A stretch of 64,000 bases of DNA from Siphonodentalium dalli. Lineage: Eukaryota > Mollusca > Scaphopoda > Gadilida > Siphonodentaliidae. Of the stretch, positions 12,504 to 24,046 are shown in pieces (position 1 is the first letter of the stretch; the number at the start of each line of letters is the position of its first letter). The notes beneath the pieces are model-generated. The model was not told the DNA's origin and did no database searches. It saw only the letters and a list, made by a program, of their open reading frames with translations. The stretch spans positions 117,438,754-117,502,753 of the forward strand of contig CP136061.1 in the NCBI GenBank assembly GCA_032622095.1, written 5' to 3'. A program made the translations under genes and the position numbers.

Positions 12504-15500
12504 TATGTATAGGATATTCCCCGAGCTGTCGGGCATTCGGAGAAATAATTCACCGAGGCGAAGCCGAGGTGCTATTTGGACGAATGGCCGACAGCGAGGG
12601 GAATATCTGGCTTAATCCTCAGTATTTAAAGAATAACAAGACGAAATTTAATTTTACCTATAGTATTACTTTGAAATTTGTCAATGACATTACAATGTAT
12701 GATATATTCAACTAAAAGTCAATAAAAGTTTTAACAAAAAATGTGAACATGACCATTAAACAATTTCCTAATCTGTCAGACAAATAAAGATTTGTACGCA
12801 AATTCAGTTGCCACTTTAAATAGTGATCTGGAGATTTGGAATTAAAATTGTCATTAAAAATGTGTCAATCGCCACCCCCCCCCCCCCCCGCCCCATGAAA
12901 TATGGCCAATCCTGCTATATATCCTACTTAGCTGTGCATTTATAAACCAATATGAACACAATATTTATGACTCACATTATGTTATATCTCAGATAACACA
13001 TGGGCGGATGTCTAATTGACACCAGTGCATATGTGCATATGGACACCTTCCAGTTACAACAAACATTTAATTTGCTTGGCCTGATACTGCTCGTCCTCGC
13101 TGCATTGTCACAAATCAAAATTGTCGCATTGAGTTGGTATGCACTGAGCCGCGTTGACAATCCAGTTATGATGAGTGGTTATCGGGATATCAGTTATAGG
13201 TAGCCCCAAACATGATATTGCCTTTGTCGCCGATTAGCTTACCCCACGCTTTAATCTAATTAATTAACACGTCGTTCTCGGGCGCATTTGTAAAGTGAAT
13301 GTGAGAAGAGTGAATTTTGTCAGTAAAACGTGACGTGACCAAACTCCGCATTCGAACAGGGAATGAAGTAATTTTCTAAACATTCTGTGTCGACGTTATC
13401 TAAATGGATATTACATAGTTATATGTTATCAGCATGGCGTTCATTTTATAAGCGAAATAAACATCACAAGCACCCGGAGGTAAATGACAATCCAGCCGAT
13501 GATCAAACTGATGTTTTCCGTTAATATTGGAACAAAACAATCTTTCGATGAGTCGTTTTCGTATTGTACTGTTTATCTGATTTATTTCCATGAATTCGAA
13601 GTTGGATTTACAAGGAGTTCTTGACCAACGTAAGTTATCGAATGAGGTTTATTTACTATAAATATATAGTAGTCGTTACCCGTATAAAACGATCTTCAAT
13701 TTCAGCATTTTGACATCAAATTCTTAACATTTTATTAAAATCCATGTAATCAACGTAACTAATCCACTTAAGTTATAGTGTGGTGTATCCGACATTACGA
13801 ACTGATTTGGATTATCAACATTTAAATATTTAGCATTTACCAGAAAATTATATCGTGCGAGTGATTCCGTGTTATAAGAAGGCTCCACCTTCGTAAGTTT
13901 TTCATTATTAGAACAAGTCTCAAATACATTGCAAATGTGTCGTTAAAGATACGGGCGGTGTTGGCGGTGTTAAAATATTCCCATCCGTCAAAAACCGCCA
14001 TAAATAGTGAAATATAGACAGACTTTGTTCTTATAGCAATCAGAAATATGACATAAGCAGTATGTTATTGTCGATTTCTTCCCCTTTGGCATGTAAACAA
14101 AAGCAAAACATGTTACGTTTTCTGGCTTTTGTTTAGATCCGGATATGGTAAACATAAAGAGCGTTATTTATTACTGTTTTCCTGATATGGAAATAATAAA
14201 GAGCGTTTATATCATTGTGTATGAATAACCAATCGAATTGCTCTGTGTTATGTAAGCAGAGCACAACTTGTGCGTGTTTACGTACACCATCGTACGAAAA
14301 TATAGTCGAATTTCATCAACTAATACAACCAGTATTAAACATATTTCGCAATAAATATGTTTTGAATGTTTGATACGCATAATGGCTTTTCGTGGACATG
14401 TTCAGATTATCGCAACACCGCGAAAAGGACAAATTTAAAAATATATAATGGTAGTATTTGTTATCAGCATCAGTTTGCCCTAACATCATCAGAGAAATTC
14501 AGTAGAACCCAACCGCATCATAGCAGATTAGCAGGACCACTTGACCGGGTGGAATATATTTGTTCTAGTCCGAATTGTCTAATTCCGAAATTACCAATTT
14601 CACATTCCGGTTTGTAACTGTTTTCTTTATGTTCTGGCGGAATCGACGATTATAAAATAATTTACCCCCCCCCCCCCCAAATAAGTTAATTCTTTAACTA
14701 TTTCTAGGCTACAGCCTCCATACTTGAATGTGGGGAGATTTTTCGACCATTTCTTCGTGAAAATCATTATTATTTTGTTTTTGTATTGACTTGAAGCTTC
14801 CAAGCTTCTGCATAATCGACAAAGGCGAGGAGAGCCCCAGTGATATACCGGCTTTGTGTGCTCTGAAAATAAATGTTAATATAACATATATTTTTCAGCT
14901 GTTTTAAATATTTTGCACACAAGTGAGAGACAACCGCTCTTTATTCATACCACACCATGAATGTATTAACAAGGAACGCTCTTTATTGTTCAATGCCAAA
15001 GAAGTTGGGGAACCGAACTTTCTCAATTCAATCTCTTGAACTAGGCTATGTGCGGCATACAGAGGCCTTATACGAATATAACAAACGCGAGCATAATTTA
15101 GACCTTCAAACCACTTATTCCCATAATCACACTGGTAACTTAAATAATAAATCTAATAAATATATTGTTTGTTCGCAACCAAATTACGACACTGACTTAG
15201 CATATGTGGCGTTGAGCAATGCATTTGCTATGCATATTGTCCAAACTCACACAAGAGCAGACTTCAATTTTAGCTTGTACATTGTTTTAATTCGTTGTGG
15301 AACTCACGGTACTATTTGTTAACAGCATCAGTTTGCCCTACCATCATCAGAGCAATTCAGCAGGACCCAACCGCATCATAGCAGATAGGATAGGATAGGA
15401 TAATTTTATTTATAATACACATATTAATAGTACAATAAATTAACACATAACTAGATCATAATTCAGTATATTGCTGGACCACTTGACCAGGGGTGATATA

Positions 15501-15867
15501 TATTTTTCTAGTCCGAATTGTCTAACATTGATGTAAAATTGTTGTTATTACATTAAACAGATTCCACCACCGTCTTTCTTAGTATCCCTATGATCATTAT
15601 AATCACCTAAGACTGTTCAGTTTCTTATTTGATTGATTGATTGGTCACACCAATTTTACATTCCGGTGTGTCAGCAAGTGGAGAACACAGCAAACAATGA
15701 CTTGCGATTGTTATGACAATACCTGGGGAATATTTTAATATTCCACAGTTATTGTTAAAATAATGCACACTTATTGTTTAAATAATCCACAGCTATTGTT
15801 ACCAGTGGGCAATCGGCTGGATATTGTGCAAGGGAGAACAATAGAAAATATGGCGACTGTGGATTAA
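12504..15867 (+). repeat. Left arm of 18-kb inverted repeat
   Basis: The arm is about 3.36 kb and matches the reverse complement of 27303-30494 almost throughout. The outer shared end is ATGTATAGGATATTCCCC and the inner one is GGCGACTGTGGATTAA. Relative to the right arm it has an extra segment of about 180 bp near 12662-12850 and a longer AGGCTATGTGCGGCATAC stretch near 15045. Divergence elsewhere is a few percent. It contains two copies of the AAAGAGCGTT pair motif, a (TAGGA)n tract near 15390 and a poly-C run near 12880. Frames open in one arm are broken in the other, so no protein is being maintained. Confidence 0.9.
12513..12607. repeat. Terminal hairpin of the left arm
   Basis: Imperfect palindrome: GATATTCCCCGAGCTGTCGG, CATTCGG, AAATAATTCACCGAGGC, loop GAA, then GCCGAGGTG, CGAATGGCCGACAGCGAGG and GGAATATC. 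The arms are about 46 bp. It lies within 10 bp of the outer edge of the inverted repeat and is duplicated at 30391-30485. Confidence 0.85.
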
Positions 15868-16298
15868 TTTTGGCTAATGTGCTTTGCACTAAACGCTGAA
15901 CAATTATCATTTCGTGTAGTGGTTAAAGCAGTCGCGCTTGCGTTGAAAAATTATTTTCAAGACAACACAAGCGTTGTATCTTGGCCATTGATCGTCACAC
16001 ATAGAACAAAAGAACTAAGGGTCTGTATCGTCTGAGGCACCCATACCACAGAGAAAACCCATCGTTGGTGCAGACATATCGATAGTTGAGCAGTATTTAT
16101 GTGTGGGTGTATCACTTAAATTGAATTGATCGATCTCCCGTGACTTTCAGAAGTTTCAGTACTATAATAGCAACCACCAGCCCGCCACTTGCAGGCGCGC
16201 GTGGTTGTTTATACCTTAGTCGCAAGTGAATGACGTCATATATTAGTAACCACCAAGGGTGCTTATACCTAAGGCAGGTGAATGACGTCATATATTTT

Positions 16299-16731
16299 TT
16301 TCTATATCCATCAGTGATTTTTCAAGATCGCGGGTATAGATTTTGGAGAAATTGTCACGTGACTTCCGATTAGCAACCGTGTGGAAATTGCAAAAAAACG
16401 CGGAATTTGAAATGAAGCATCGCGATAAAAACTGAAAGTAACTACTTCACAACTTACGAAGAATTCGCATGTGATTTAGGTCTATTAATTTCATTTAGAC
16501 CAATTTCGTTGGTTCGCTTAATGAACACGAAAAATGAAGAAGTCATGACAAGAATCCCAGATAATATTTTGCAATCCACGACATGTCTTGTCAAGTTGGC
16601 ACGTCGTCTCCGTCGTGACCACTGCATGATGTGACATAAGTTATTCTTAGCATTATGTCGCCGAAAAAAGGACAAATTTGAGGCACATCATGTGTGGTTG
16701 CTCCACTACGTGTCACGTACGATTCATATTA
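16299..16731 (+). repeat. Tandem duplication, unit 1
   Basis: Unit of about 435 bp that begins TTTTCTATATCCATCAGTG and ends CACGTACGATTCATATTA; unit 2 follows directly. Conserved landmarks include GGAGAAATTGTCAC, CTTCACAACTTACGAAGAA, TTTCATTTAGACCAATTTCG and GACCACTGCATGATGT. The minus strand has a 73-residue open frame (16454-16675) whose counterpart in unit 2 differs by indels, so coding is doubtful. Confidence 0.8.
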
Positions 16732-17217
16732 TTTTCTATATCCATCAGTGATTTTTCAAAAATCGTGGTCATGGATTTTGGAGAAATTGTCACAATGCTT
16801 CCCGTTAGCAAATGTGTGGATATTGCCAAAGCGCGGATTCGGAAATGGACAATCGCGATGAAAATGAAATTAGCTATACATGTACTTCACAACTTACGAA
16901 GAATTCCCATATGATTTTAAGCCTATTAGTTTCATTTAGACCAATTTCGTTGGTTAGCTTAATGAAAACCAGCGAAGACGCCATGACATGGTTTCTGACG
17001 TCATTTGTGTCAGTTTTGGGTTTGCAGGTCAGAATCCAGACAAGATGACCAAGATCCACGACAAGTCATGTCATATCGTTTCCACGGGACCACTGCATGA
17101 TGTTACTTAAATTATATATATTCTTAGCGCTATATATGTCGCCGATAAAGGGAAAATTTGAGGCACATCGTGTGTGGTTGTCCCACTACGTGGCACTGGC
17201 ACGTACGATTCATATTA
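16732..17217 (+). repeat. Tandem duplication, unit 2
   Basis: Diverged copy of 16299-16731, lengthened by an insertion near 16975-17060. The same ordered landmarks are present. The 17218-19300 interval beyond it is AT-rich and unassigned. Confidence 0.8.
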
Positions 17218-19307
17218 GGCTACTAGTGAGTAGGGCAGCAGGCGGGCAGCCACAATAATGTATTTATGCTTGTTTGGAATAATTTGTCACCGCTACGCCA
17301 TATCAATTGCGCCATGGCGTTCTAAATACCCAATCTAACTCTTTGATACTCGCACATCGCGTCATTGTGGCGGATTGATCGAGTAACTCACTATGCACAT
17401 TATATATATATATTTGTGAGGTTAGCGAGACACTGTTCGTTGCGTGCCTCCATGATTCCATGACTCCATTTTAATTGCTGGAATCATAAATGCCACAGTC
17501 TAAGTATTGTTCGTCATTGATCATCATTCTACCAGGACATTGCATCACCGGAATGATTTATAGAAATTTGAACAGTATGCGGACATGTTACCTGCGATGA
17601 ATTGGTCGGTTTCGCAGGCAGACAGGGGTCTCCAATACTTGGCATAACAACGCGATAGAGCTGTCAACAAATAACATATCAGAATCACCCGAAACACTAC
17701 TAAGGACTTATAGATATTGCGGTTCTCACATGCATTCGCCTGGCCATCCGTCCGTTATACGTCCACGACTCTCAGAGTAAAGGGTAATCACAATTTAGTT
17801 TAGTATAGATGCGTAACTGGATAGCGAATCCGAAAGTAGCGTATGGGTTAATATATTCACTCCCGCCTCAGCTAGCAAAATGCCCGATCGCCCATCGACG
17901 CAGAGTGGTAATCGCTGCTTGATAGTATAGCCATTCCCAGACAGATAGGGGAGGTCCAGTACGTGCCTTTGTTTGCTTGCGTACCTGACGGAACCGGTCG
18001 CAAGTTAGGGATTAACAATGCTGGTTTTGGTCGAGTTATTGACATGGGGAATGAAAATTTGGCACGTACGCGTCTATTCTGCATGGTAGTAAATTAACCA
18101 TCTGGTTTGGACTCATGAGGGCGTTACGATCGGGTGTTAACATTTGCGAGTTTGCGTATACATGCATAGCGAATCCTACGTATAGCATATATAATTAAGC
18201 CCTCGGGTGTATACTATCCTAGAGATTCTATATAGCTATGGTTCGATGAACATTTTATTTATAGATAATGGGTTTTCCAGTTGTTTTGGGACGCATTAAA
18301 CGTTGTAGTGTGACCCCGAGTCCGGTAAAAGGTGTAGTTGGAATTTCAATTTCGTTAATTGTCGTTGATTTTGGTTTGTGATAAGCTTTATAAACCGGTT
18401 CACAGCCTCGGCCAATCAAATTGCTCCAATTCATGAACAATATTTCTTGTATGAATCTGTATTTCAACGGGGCCAAAATACAGACTTGAGCTGAATATCA
18501 CACATAAATTGACATTAATCGGATAGTAAGCTGAAAGGAGATCGGAGCGATAGGTGTGAAATTCTAACAATGCGCCATGATAATGATCGCACCAGTCACT
18601 CGGGAAGTTAAGACACGGATCATTCCATTATTAGCGGACATACCTGTATAGGGGTGATCTGCATGGGTGGGGGCCCAACACTTTCGGTTGAATATGTTAT
18701 GGTTTGTCGGGAGGGGCGGGTGATTGGAAGTAAACTGAACGAGATCCAAACCTGTTTCGAATGTATAATTCACAATAACCACATAATGATCTTTTGAATG
18801 GTACATTGCGAAAATTTCACAAACTGTTCACATATACATGCATGTGCGCGGAAAATACAGGCACTTTACACAGATTTGCTTACGTCTTTTGTTATGAATT
18901 CCGGTGATATTTCATCACACAAACTTTATGCAATGTGGAATAGTTTCCTTCCGAGTCCGAACACAACCGGCACATTGTCTCCTGTGTTCTGAACGATAAT
19001 TCCATTATGGCAACAAGGTGAAAAATAACCTAAACAGCTGAAACAGTTTATTGTCACAAAGAATATTTTTTTCATCAAGAAACACGTTATCAGTATAAAG
19101 CGTTCTCAAATTCGGACACAAAATGGTTTATCAATGCTGATATATAATGCAGACGCATGCAACTGAGCCGATGGTCAACGGACATTTGACTGATTATTCA
19201 ACAGGAGTAGCGAACACCACAATCCATTCAATTGACTTTTGTTTAGGTAATCATCGAATATAATTTGACTCAATTGTGTTTGCCTTGGGGTGTGAACCGT
19301 TTTATAA

Positions 19308-19414
19308 ATAGGTCATAACCCCCTTGGGTGTCTGTACAAGGAATACAGACCGCAGCTGCTTCGCAGCTTTGGTCTATAATCCTTGTACAGACACCCAAGG
19401 GGGTTATAACCTAT
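19308..19414. repeat. Long near-perfect hairpin (arms about 50 bp)
   Basis: ATAGGTCATAACCCCCTTGG, GTGTCTGTACAAGG, ATACAGACC and a GCAGCTGC/TTCGCAGCT centre are followed by the reverse complement, ending CCAAGGGGGTTATAACCTAT. A few mismatches only. It has the same overall form as the hairpin at 2911-3055 but an unrelated sequence. Confidence 0.9.
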
Positions 19415-19719
19415 ACATGTCAGTTACTAATAGAAGAAATGAAAAAATAATTTGTAAAATGCGTATGTCAATTGATATATACGTATTTTAAAGAGTGTAG
19501 TCTGAGAGAGCCGAGTCAGCCACCGGTTCGTTAATTAGGTGCTGATCAGTGTGACAGTTTGCAGTAGGTCCCCTATTTGCGGAGGTAAATTTGCGAAGTT
19601 CCCGAATTCGTGGAGGTCCCCTAAAATGGTCGAAATAAGTTGATTTTAACGCGGGAACGGGTGCGTAAATCTCAATTTATACGTATTTTAAAGAGGTTAG
19701 TCGGATACAGCCGAACATA

Positions 19720-20275
19720 TTACTTGTCGTCGAACTCGTATTTTATATAATAGAAGAATGAGTCTATGTATATTTTGAATTGATCGAGTGTTGGAGCCTC
19801 AACAGCGAAGTCTGGCAGTGAGTTCCAGCTATTTACCACCCTCTGCGTGAAGAAATATTTTCCTATGGCCTTGTTAACAATGGGCATCTGTAGCTTTTTA
19901 TTATGTCCTATTGTTCTTCCTGATGAATATCTTTCTAATAGGTCACATGCATTGATATTGTAATGACCATTCAACAGTTTATACCTCGATTAGATCTCCT
20001 CTAAATATTCGATATTTTAAAGACATCAGATTGAGTCTTATCATTCGGTCTCGGTAGCATAGAGTTTTGATTTCACGAACTAGTTTCGTTGCTTTTCTTT
20101 GTATTTCTCTGACACAATGCTTTGATATTTGTGATGTGGGCTCCGTGCAGAGTTACAGTATTCGATGATAGGTCTGACCATGCTTATGTAGAGCGATTAT
20201 AAAGTGTCGATGTCCAAGTTCGTGAAAGTTCTGTTGACCATGCCGATGATTTGAGATGCTTTATTGTTTTAGAAT
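19720..20275 (-). pseudogene. LINE reverse transcriptase C-terminal relic
   Basis: Read on the minus strand, the segment gives, in shifting frames, NKASQIIGMVNRTFTNL, then LYISMVRPIIEYCNSA, then VREIQRKATKLV and RMIRLNLMSLKYR, and finally KYFFTQRVVNSWNSLPD. These are the characteristic tail of non-LTR retrotransposon reverse transcriptases (Jockey/CR1-like forms of the type LYKSLVRPHLEYC and RVVNxWNSLP). An in-frame TAA lies just before LYISMV, a frameshift after SPHHKYQS, and another near 19990 before the last 84-residue open frame. The catalytic palm, endonuclease and 3' tail are absent, so this is a short dead fragment. It sits in the spacer of the large inverted repeat. Family recognition is from motif memory; the clade is uncertain. 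Confidence 0.85.
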
Positions 20276-22775
20276 ATTGTAGGAAGGCTAATCTGGCCGT
20301 GTAAAATTGAGCTATAGTGATGGGATATCTCGCAGGACAACACATTTCGGGTTTTCGTGGGGTGTGTATTCGCTGGATGTCTTATAGTTGCAGTATGTAA
20401 CTATGATGACCGCGTTAATCTTGCTTTCGATGTTTAGGTATGAACAATGGCTGGGCCATGCACTCTTGGCGGGAACACAATGCCTCCGATTTTTGATCCG
20501 CATTTAGAAGCTTTCTGGTGTGGTGAATGAGAAACCTGCAGTAATAAGCTGTAGTTTTTTGTAATAATTTGAAGGATTGGTTGTTTTAACGGAATTCTGA
20601 GGCGGTGCATTCATGTAACCAATATATTTTATATTATAATTTATATTTATGGCTAATAATATGATATTGAGGGCGTTACCATTTCTGATTATGGTTTTCT
20701 TGTGCTGTTTTGTGTGTGATAGTTTATATTTGTTAATAAACGTTACAAAATTGTGTAGCATGTGTAAAATTCAATACAGAATGACAAAGTTTCCCACCCC
20801 ACTCCCCGAGGGAATAACTGTGCGGATTCTCTAATATAGACTGTATGTGCCTGCCGCATGGTTACTTGATAACATTACATGCTTGCATGTTACACCGTTT
20901 AATTATTGGATATTCGGCCTATATTTTGTTGGACGCAGAACATCGGGGTGCTATATGCACGGGGTATATGTCCTAGAAGTAGCAATATTTTATGACTATA
21001 ATTAACCCATATATAACTATTGTTCATACGTGGGCGATATAGTACCATTTACGTTCAATCGCTAATAAGATGAAGGCAATGTTTACACACGCTATATATA
21101 CGTCAGCAACCGCGTGTGCATGGTTGTATCTGCGTTATTTTGTTAGTATAGAAATGTTTCGCAAATGACGGATATAATTATAGGGTAACGGATGCGAATA
21201 GATATTCGTATCCGCGAAATTCACGTGGGCGAAAAACATTCGTTTCGCAACGTACCGACTATGCTTAGGATTATAGAACAGTTTTGTACTTTATAATTAA
21301 TTTACCCACCCCTGCATGGTCAAGTGGTCCTGCTTATTTGTTGCATGTTTTCCTTCATTTGGTCAAAATGTTGAACTGCAATGAAAATGTTCCAACTTTT
21401 AGGAGATTTATGTTTGGAAAGCTTGAGGCCAGTCTAGATGCTAGGATTTCGCAATTTACATGTGCTACGACATAAAAGGGAATTCCGGTTTTGCATCTAA
21501 ATTGTTTCGGTTAAGCATTGAAACATGAAAATCGTCGATTCAGTACGGTCAAGATAAACTATAATATTTAAACATAACTATAATAGTTGAATTCAGGATG
21601 TGCCTGATCTGATCACCTAAAACAGAATAAAATATGCCTGCAACAGATTGTCCCGCTGGACAATCAAAAGAAAATAATGAAATTCAATTTATCAAGGCTT
21701 CAAATGTAACAAGTCAACGTAGCTTGTGTGTCTGATTTTGGCATTGACATTATGCTTATAATACTTGATGAATAGCATGTGAGCCGTTATAGTAACATCA
21801 TCACAGTCGGTGGATAACAAGGAATTGCTACTCTCGACAAACCGTAATAGCTTAAACCCACATAAACTGTTTTGTGACTTTCAAACTCATTCGTTTTTCT
21901 TCTGAGAATCATAATATTTAAGAGACTTTGGTATTGGTTACGAGTAGCTGACTCTAGTGTAGCAGAATAGTCGGATATGTCCATTCCCTTTATATATAAC
22001 TAGGGCGCAAAAAAATATAGTCACATAACATCAGCATAAACTACAACTAGAACAATGTTCTTGCCGACAATCAAAATAAAATAATGAAATTGACATTTAC
22101 AAGATGGTCTGAACTTGTATGGTAACATCACTTTTTTTTAACTCATGAGTATTTCTACCAACGTATGGATCTTATCAATATCATACACCGATCTTTTTTC
22201 TGGGAATGGTATTATTTAAGATAATTTGACTTTGATTTGGAGTAGCTGGCGAAATTGTGGCAGAATCGTCTGACATTTCCATCTGTTATGATACATTTTC
22301 TGGAACTGGTGCAAACTCTTATACTAGCGCCCAAAAGCATATATTACCGCCCAAAAGTTATATGTAGTAAAGAGCGTTCTCAACTACATCTGCCAGTTTT
22401 TCTGGTAGTTTTCGACGTATTACTTAGGGACGATTGTACCGATTTTTCACGATGCATGTGTAATACTTATGCCGTTGATTTCAAGCATTTTTCATTTTCC
22501 TTTTGTATCGTAAGCTGAAAACTGGCTTAGGAATTTTAGTGAAATTTGATGTCTTTTCGGACCTAGTATCTGTATAACATCGTAAAGTGGATGGGTAGAC
22601 ATTGGTGCATTCGTGTATCCTAGTTTCTACGTATTTCTCTGCTGAGAAAGATTGAAGCCAACTTGCAGTCTAGAACATAGATATTCGATGGCACTTTTAT
22701 AATCCATTTTCTTTAACATTATTTCCACATCTGACAGTCCGCGGAGCCAACTCAGTCAATATCTCAATCAGCTAT

Positions 22776-23104
22776 ATCGCGAAATCTCCGGCCAATCAGC
22801 TATATCGCGAAATTTCAGCCAATCAGCTATATCGCGAAATCTCAGGTCAATCAGCTATATCGCGAAATCTCAGGCCAATCAGCTATATCGCGAAATCTCA
22901 GGCCAATCAACTATATCGCGAAATCTCAGGCCAATCAACTATATCGCGAAATCTCAGGCCAATCAGCTATATCGCGAAATCTCAGGCCAATCAGCTATAT
23001 CGCGAAATCTCAGGCCAATCAGCTGCATGTATATCGCGAAATCTCAGGCCAATCAGCTATATCGCGAAATCTCAGGCCAATCAGTTATATCGCGAAATCT
23101 CAGC
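22776..23104 (+). repeat. 28-bp minisatellite, 12 copies
   Basis: Twelve tandem copies of a 28-bp unit with two blocks, CCAATCAGCTATATCGCG and AAATCTCAGG. One unit has a CATGTA insertion (about 23022) and three carry a G-to-A or G-to-T change in CAGCTA. The unit contains a perfect CCAATCAG box and a TCGCGA palindrome. Homogeneous central units and divergent ends are as expected for a eukaryotic minisatellite. The 20276-22775 region before it is unassigned. Confidence 0.95.
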
Positions 23105-23829
23105 ACAAACCTGCTACTATTTAAGGCCCTGCATGTGATGACTCACACTCACTGTTGTTTGTGCCCATACTTTCTTTTACTGGCCCAGTCCTTATTGGCT
23201 TTGCATGTTTCGACTGACCATAAATATCTATAATGCTTTATTAATAACAAACAGACACTGTCTCCTTGATACTGGTATCAAAGCTAAGATCAAAGTAATG
23301 AGGGTATACCACAGAACATCAATTCTATACTCAGTATGTTGTTTGTCTTTGATTCAGTTGCCATAATTATGACACGTGTTCGATATCTTGATCAGCAGCC
23401 GCCTTTGAATAAATTTTGCATTACGGTCGGGCCAAAAGACGGGCACATAGCTGAATGAGTTACCCGTTTAGATACTAATTATAATAACGTCTCGGTATCT
23501 CATGTCTTTCGCTTGATGTCCCGTGCCTAGTTGCACCAAGACTACTATACCACCCCTCGAGCTCATGGGATGGACCCCGCGGCAAATTAGGGTGTCATAT
23601 TAGGGAACTCTCACCCATCGCAGTGGGGTGGTACACATACTGTACCCTGGGCCTACACGGGACGACCTTACTGATATTAACCCTTTACCCAACAAACCGG
23701 CCAAAAACGGCCAAATAAAGCTGCTACAGCCTAAATTATCTTGGGTCTGTCTCAATAAAACCATACAAATATGGATATCATTGGAACCGGCTCATTGACC
23801 ACATTGTAATGGTTACAGTTATGCCCTGT

Positions 23830-23898
23830 GCCAATGCATTCTCTTATATATGCGAGTCGACTATAGGTCGCCTCGCATATATAAGACAATGCATTGGC
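23830..23898. repeat. Hairpin 1 inside the MITE
   Basis: GCCAATGCATTCTCTTATAT and ATGCGAG face CTCGCATATATAAGACAATG and CATTGGC across a loop with TCGACTATAGGTCGC. Related hairpins are at 23978-24046, 36366-36448 and 36476-36535. Confidence 0.9.
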
Positions 23899-23977
23899 CT
23901 AAACAAAATATTTTTTAAACACTTTTTACCATTTTTTCTTACATTCTTTAACAATTTTATAAGTTTTAATGTGTTAA

Positions 23978-24046
23978 GCCAATGCATTCTGTTATATATG
24001 CGAGGCGACATATGGTCGACTCGCATATATAAGAGAATGCATTGGC
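23978..24046. repeat. Hairpin 2 inside the MITE
   Basis: GCCAATGCATTCTGTTATAT pairs with ATATAAGAGAATGCATTGGC; the loop region is CGAGGCGACATATGGTCGA. It is a near duplicate of hairpin 1 with the loop sequence in inverted orientation. The 24077-27300 stretch after the MITE holds no recognised gene. Confidence 0.9.

Noticed and set aside
14957-15322. Open frame of 121 codons in the left arm
   Set aside because: The matching stretch in the right arm (about 27840-28200) has a deletion of about 10 bases that shifts the frame, so the protein is not maintained.
22776-23104. CRISPR-like regular array
   Set aside because: Units are contiguous 28-mers without variable spacers, in animal DNA with no cas genes. 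It is a minisatellite.
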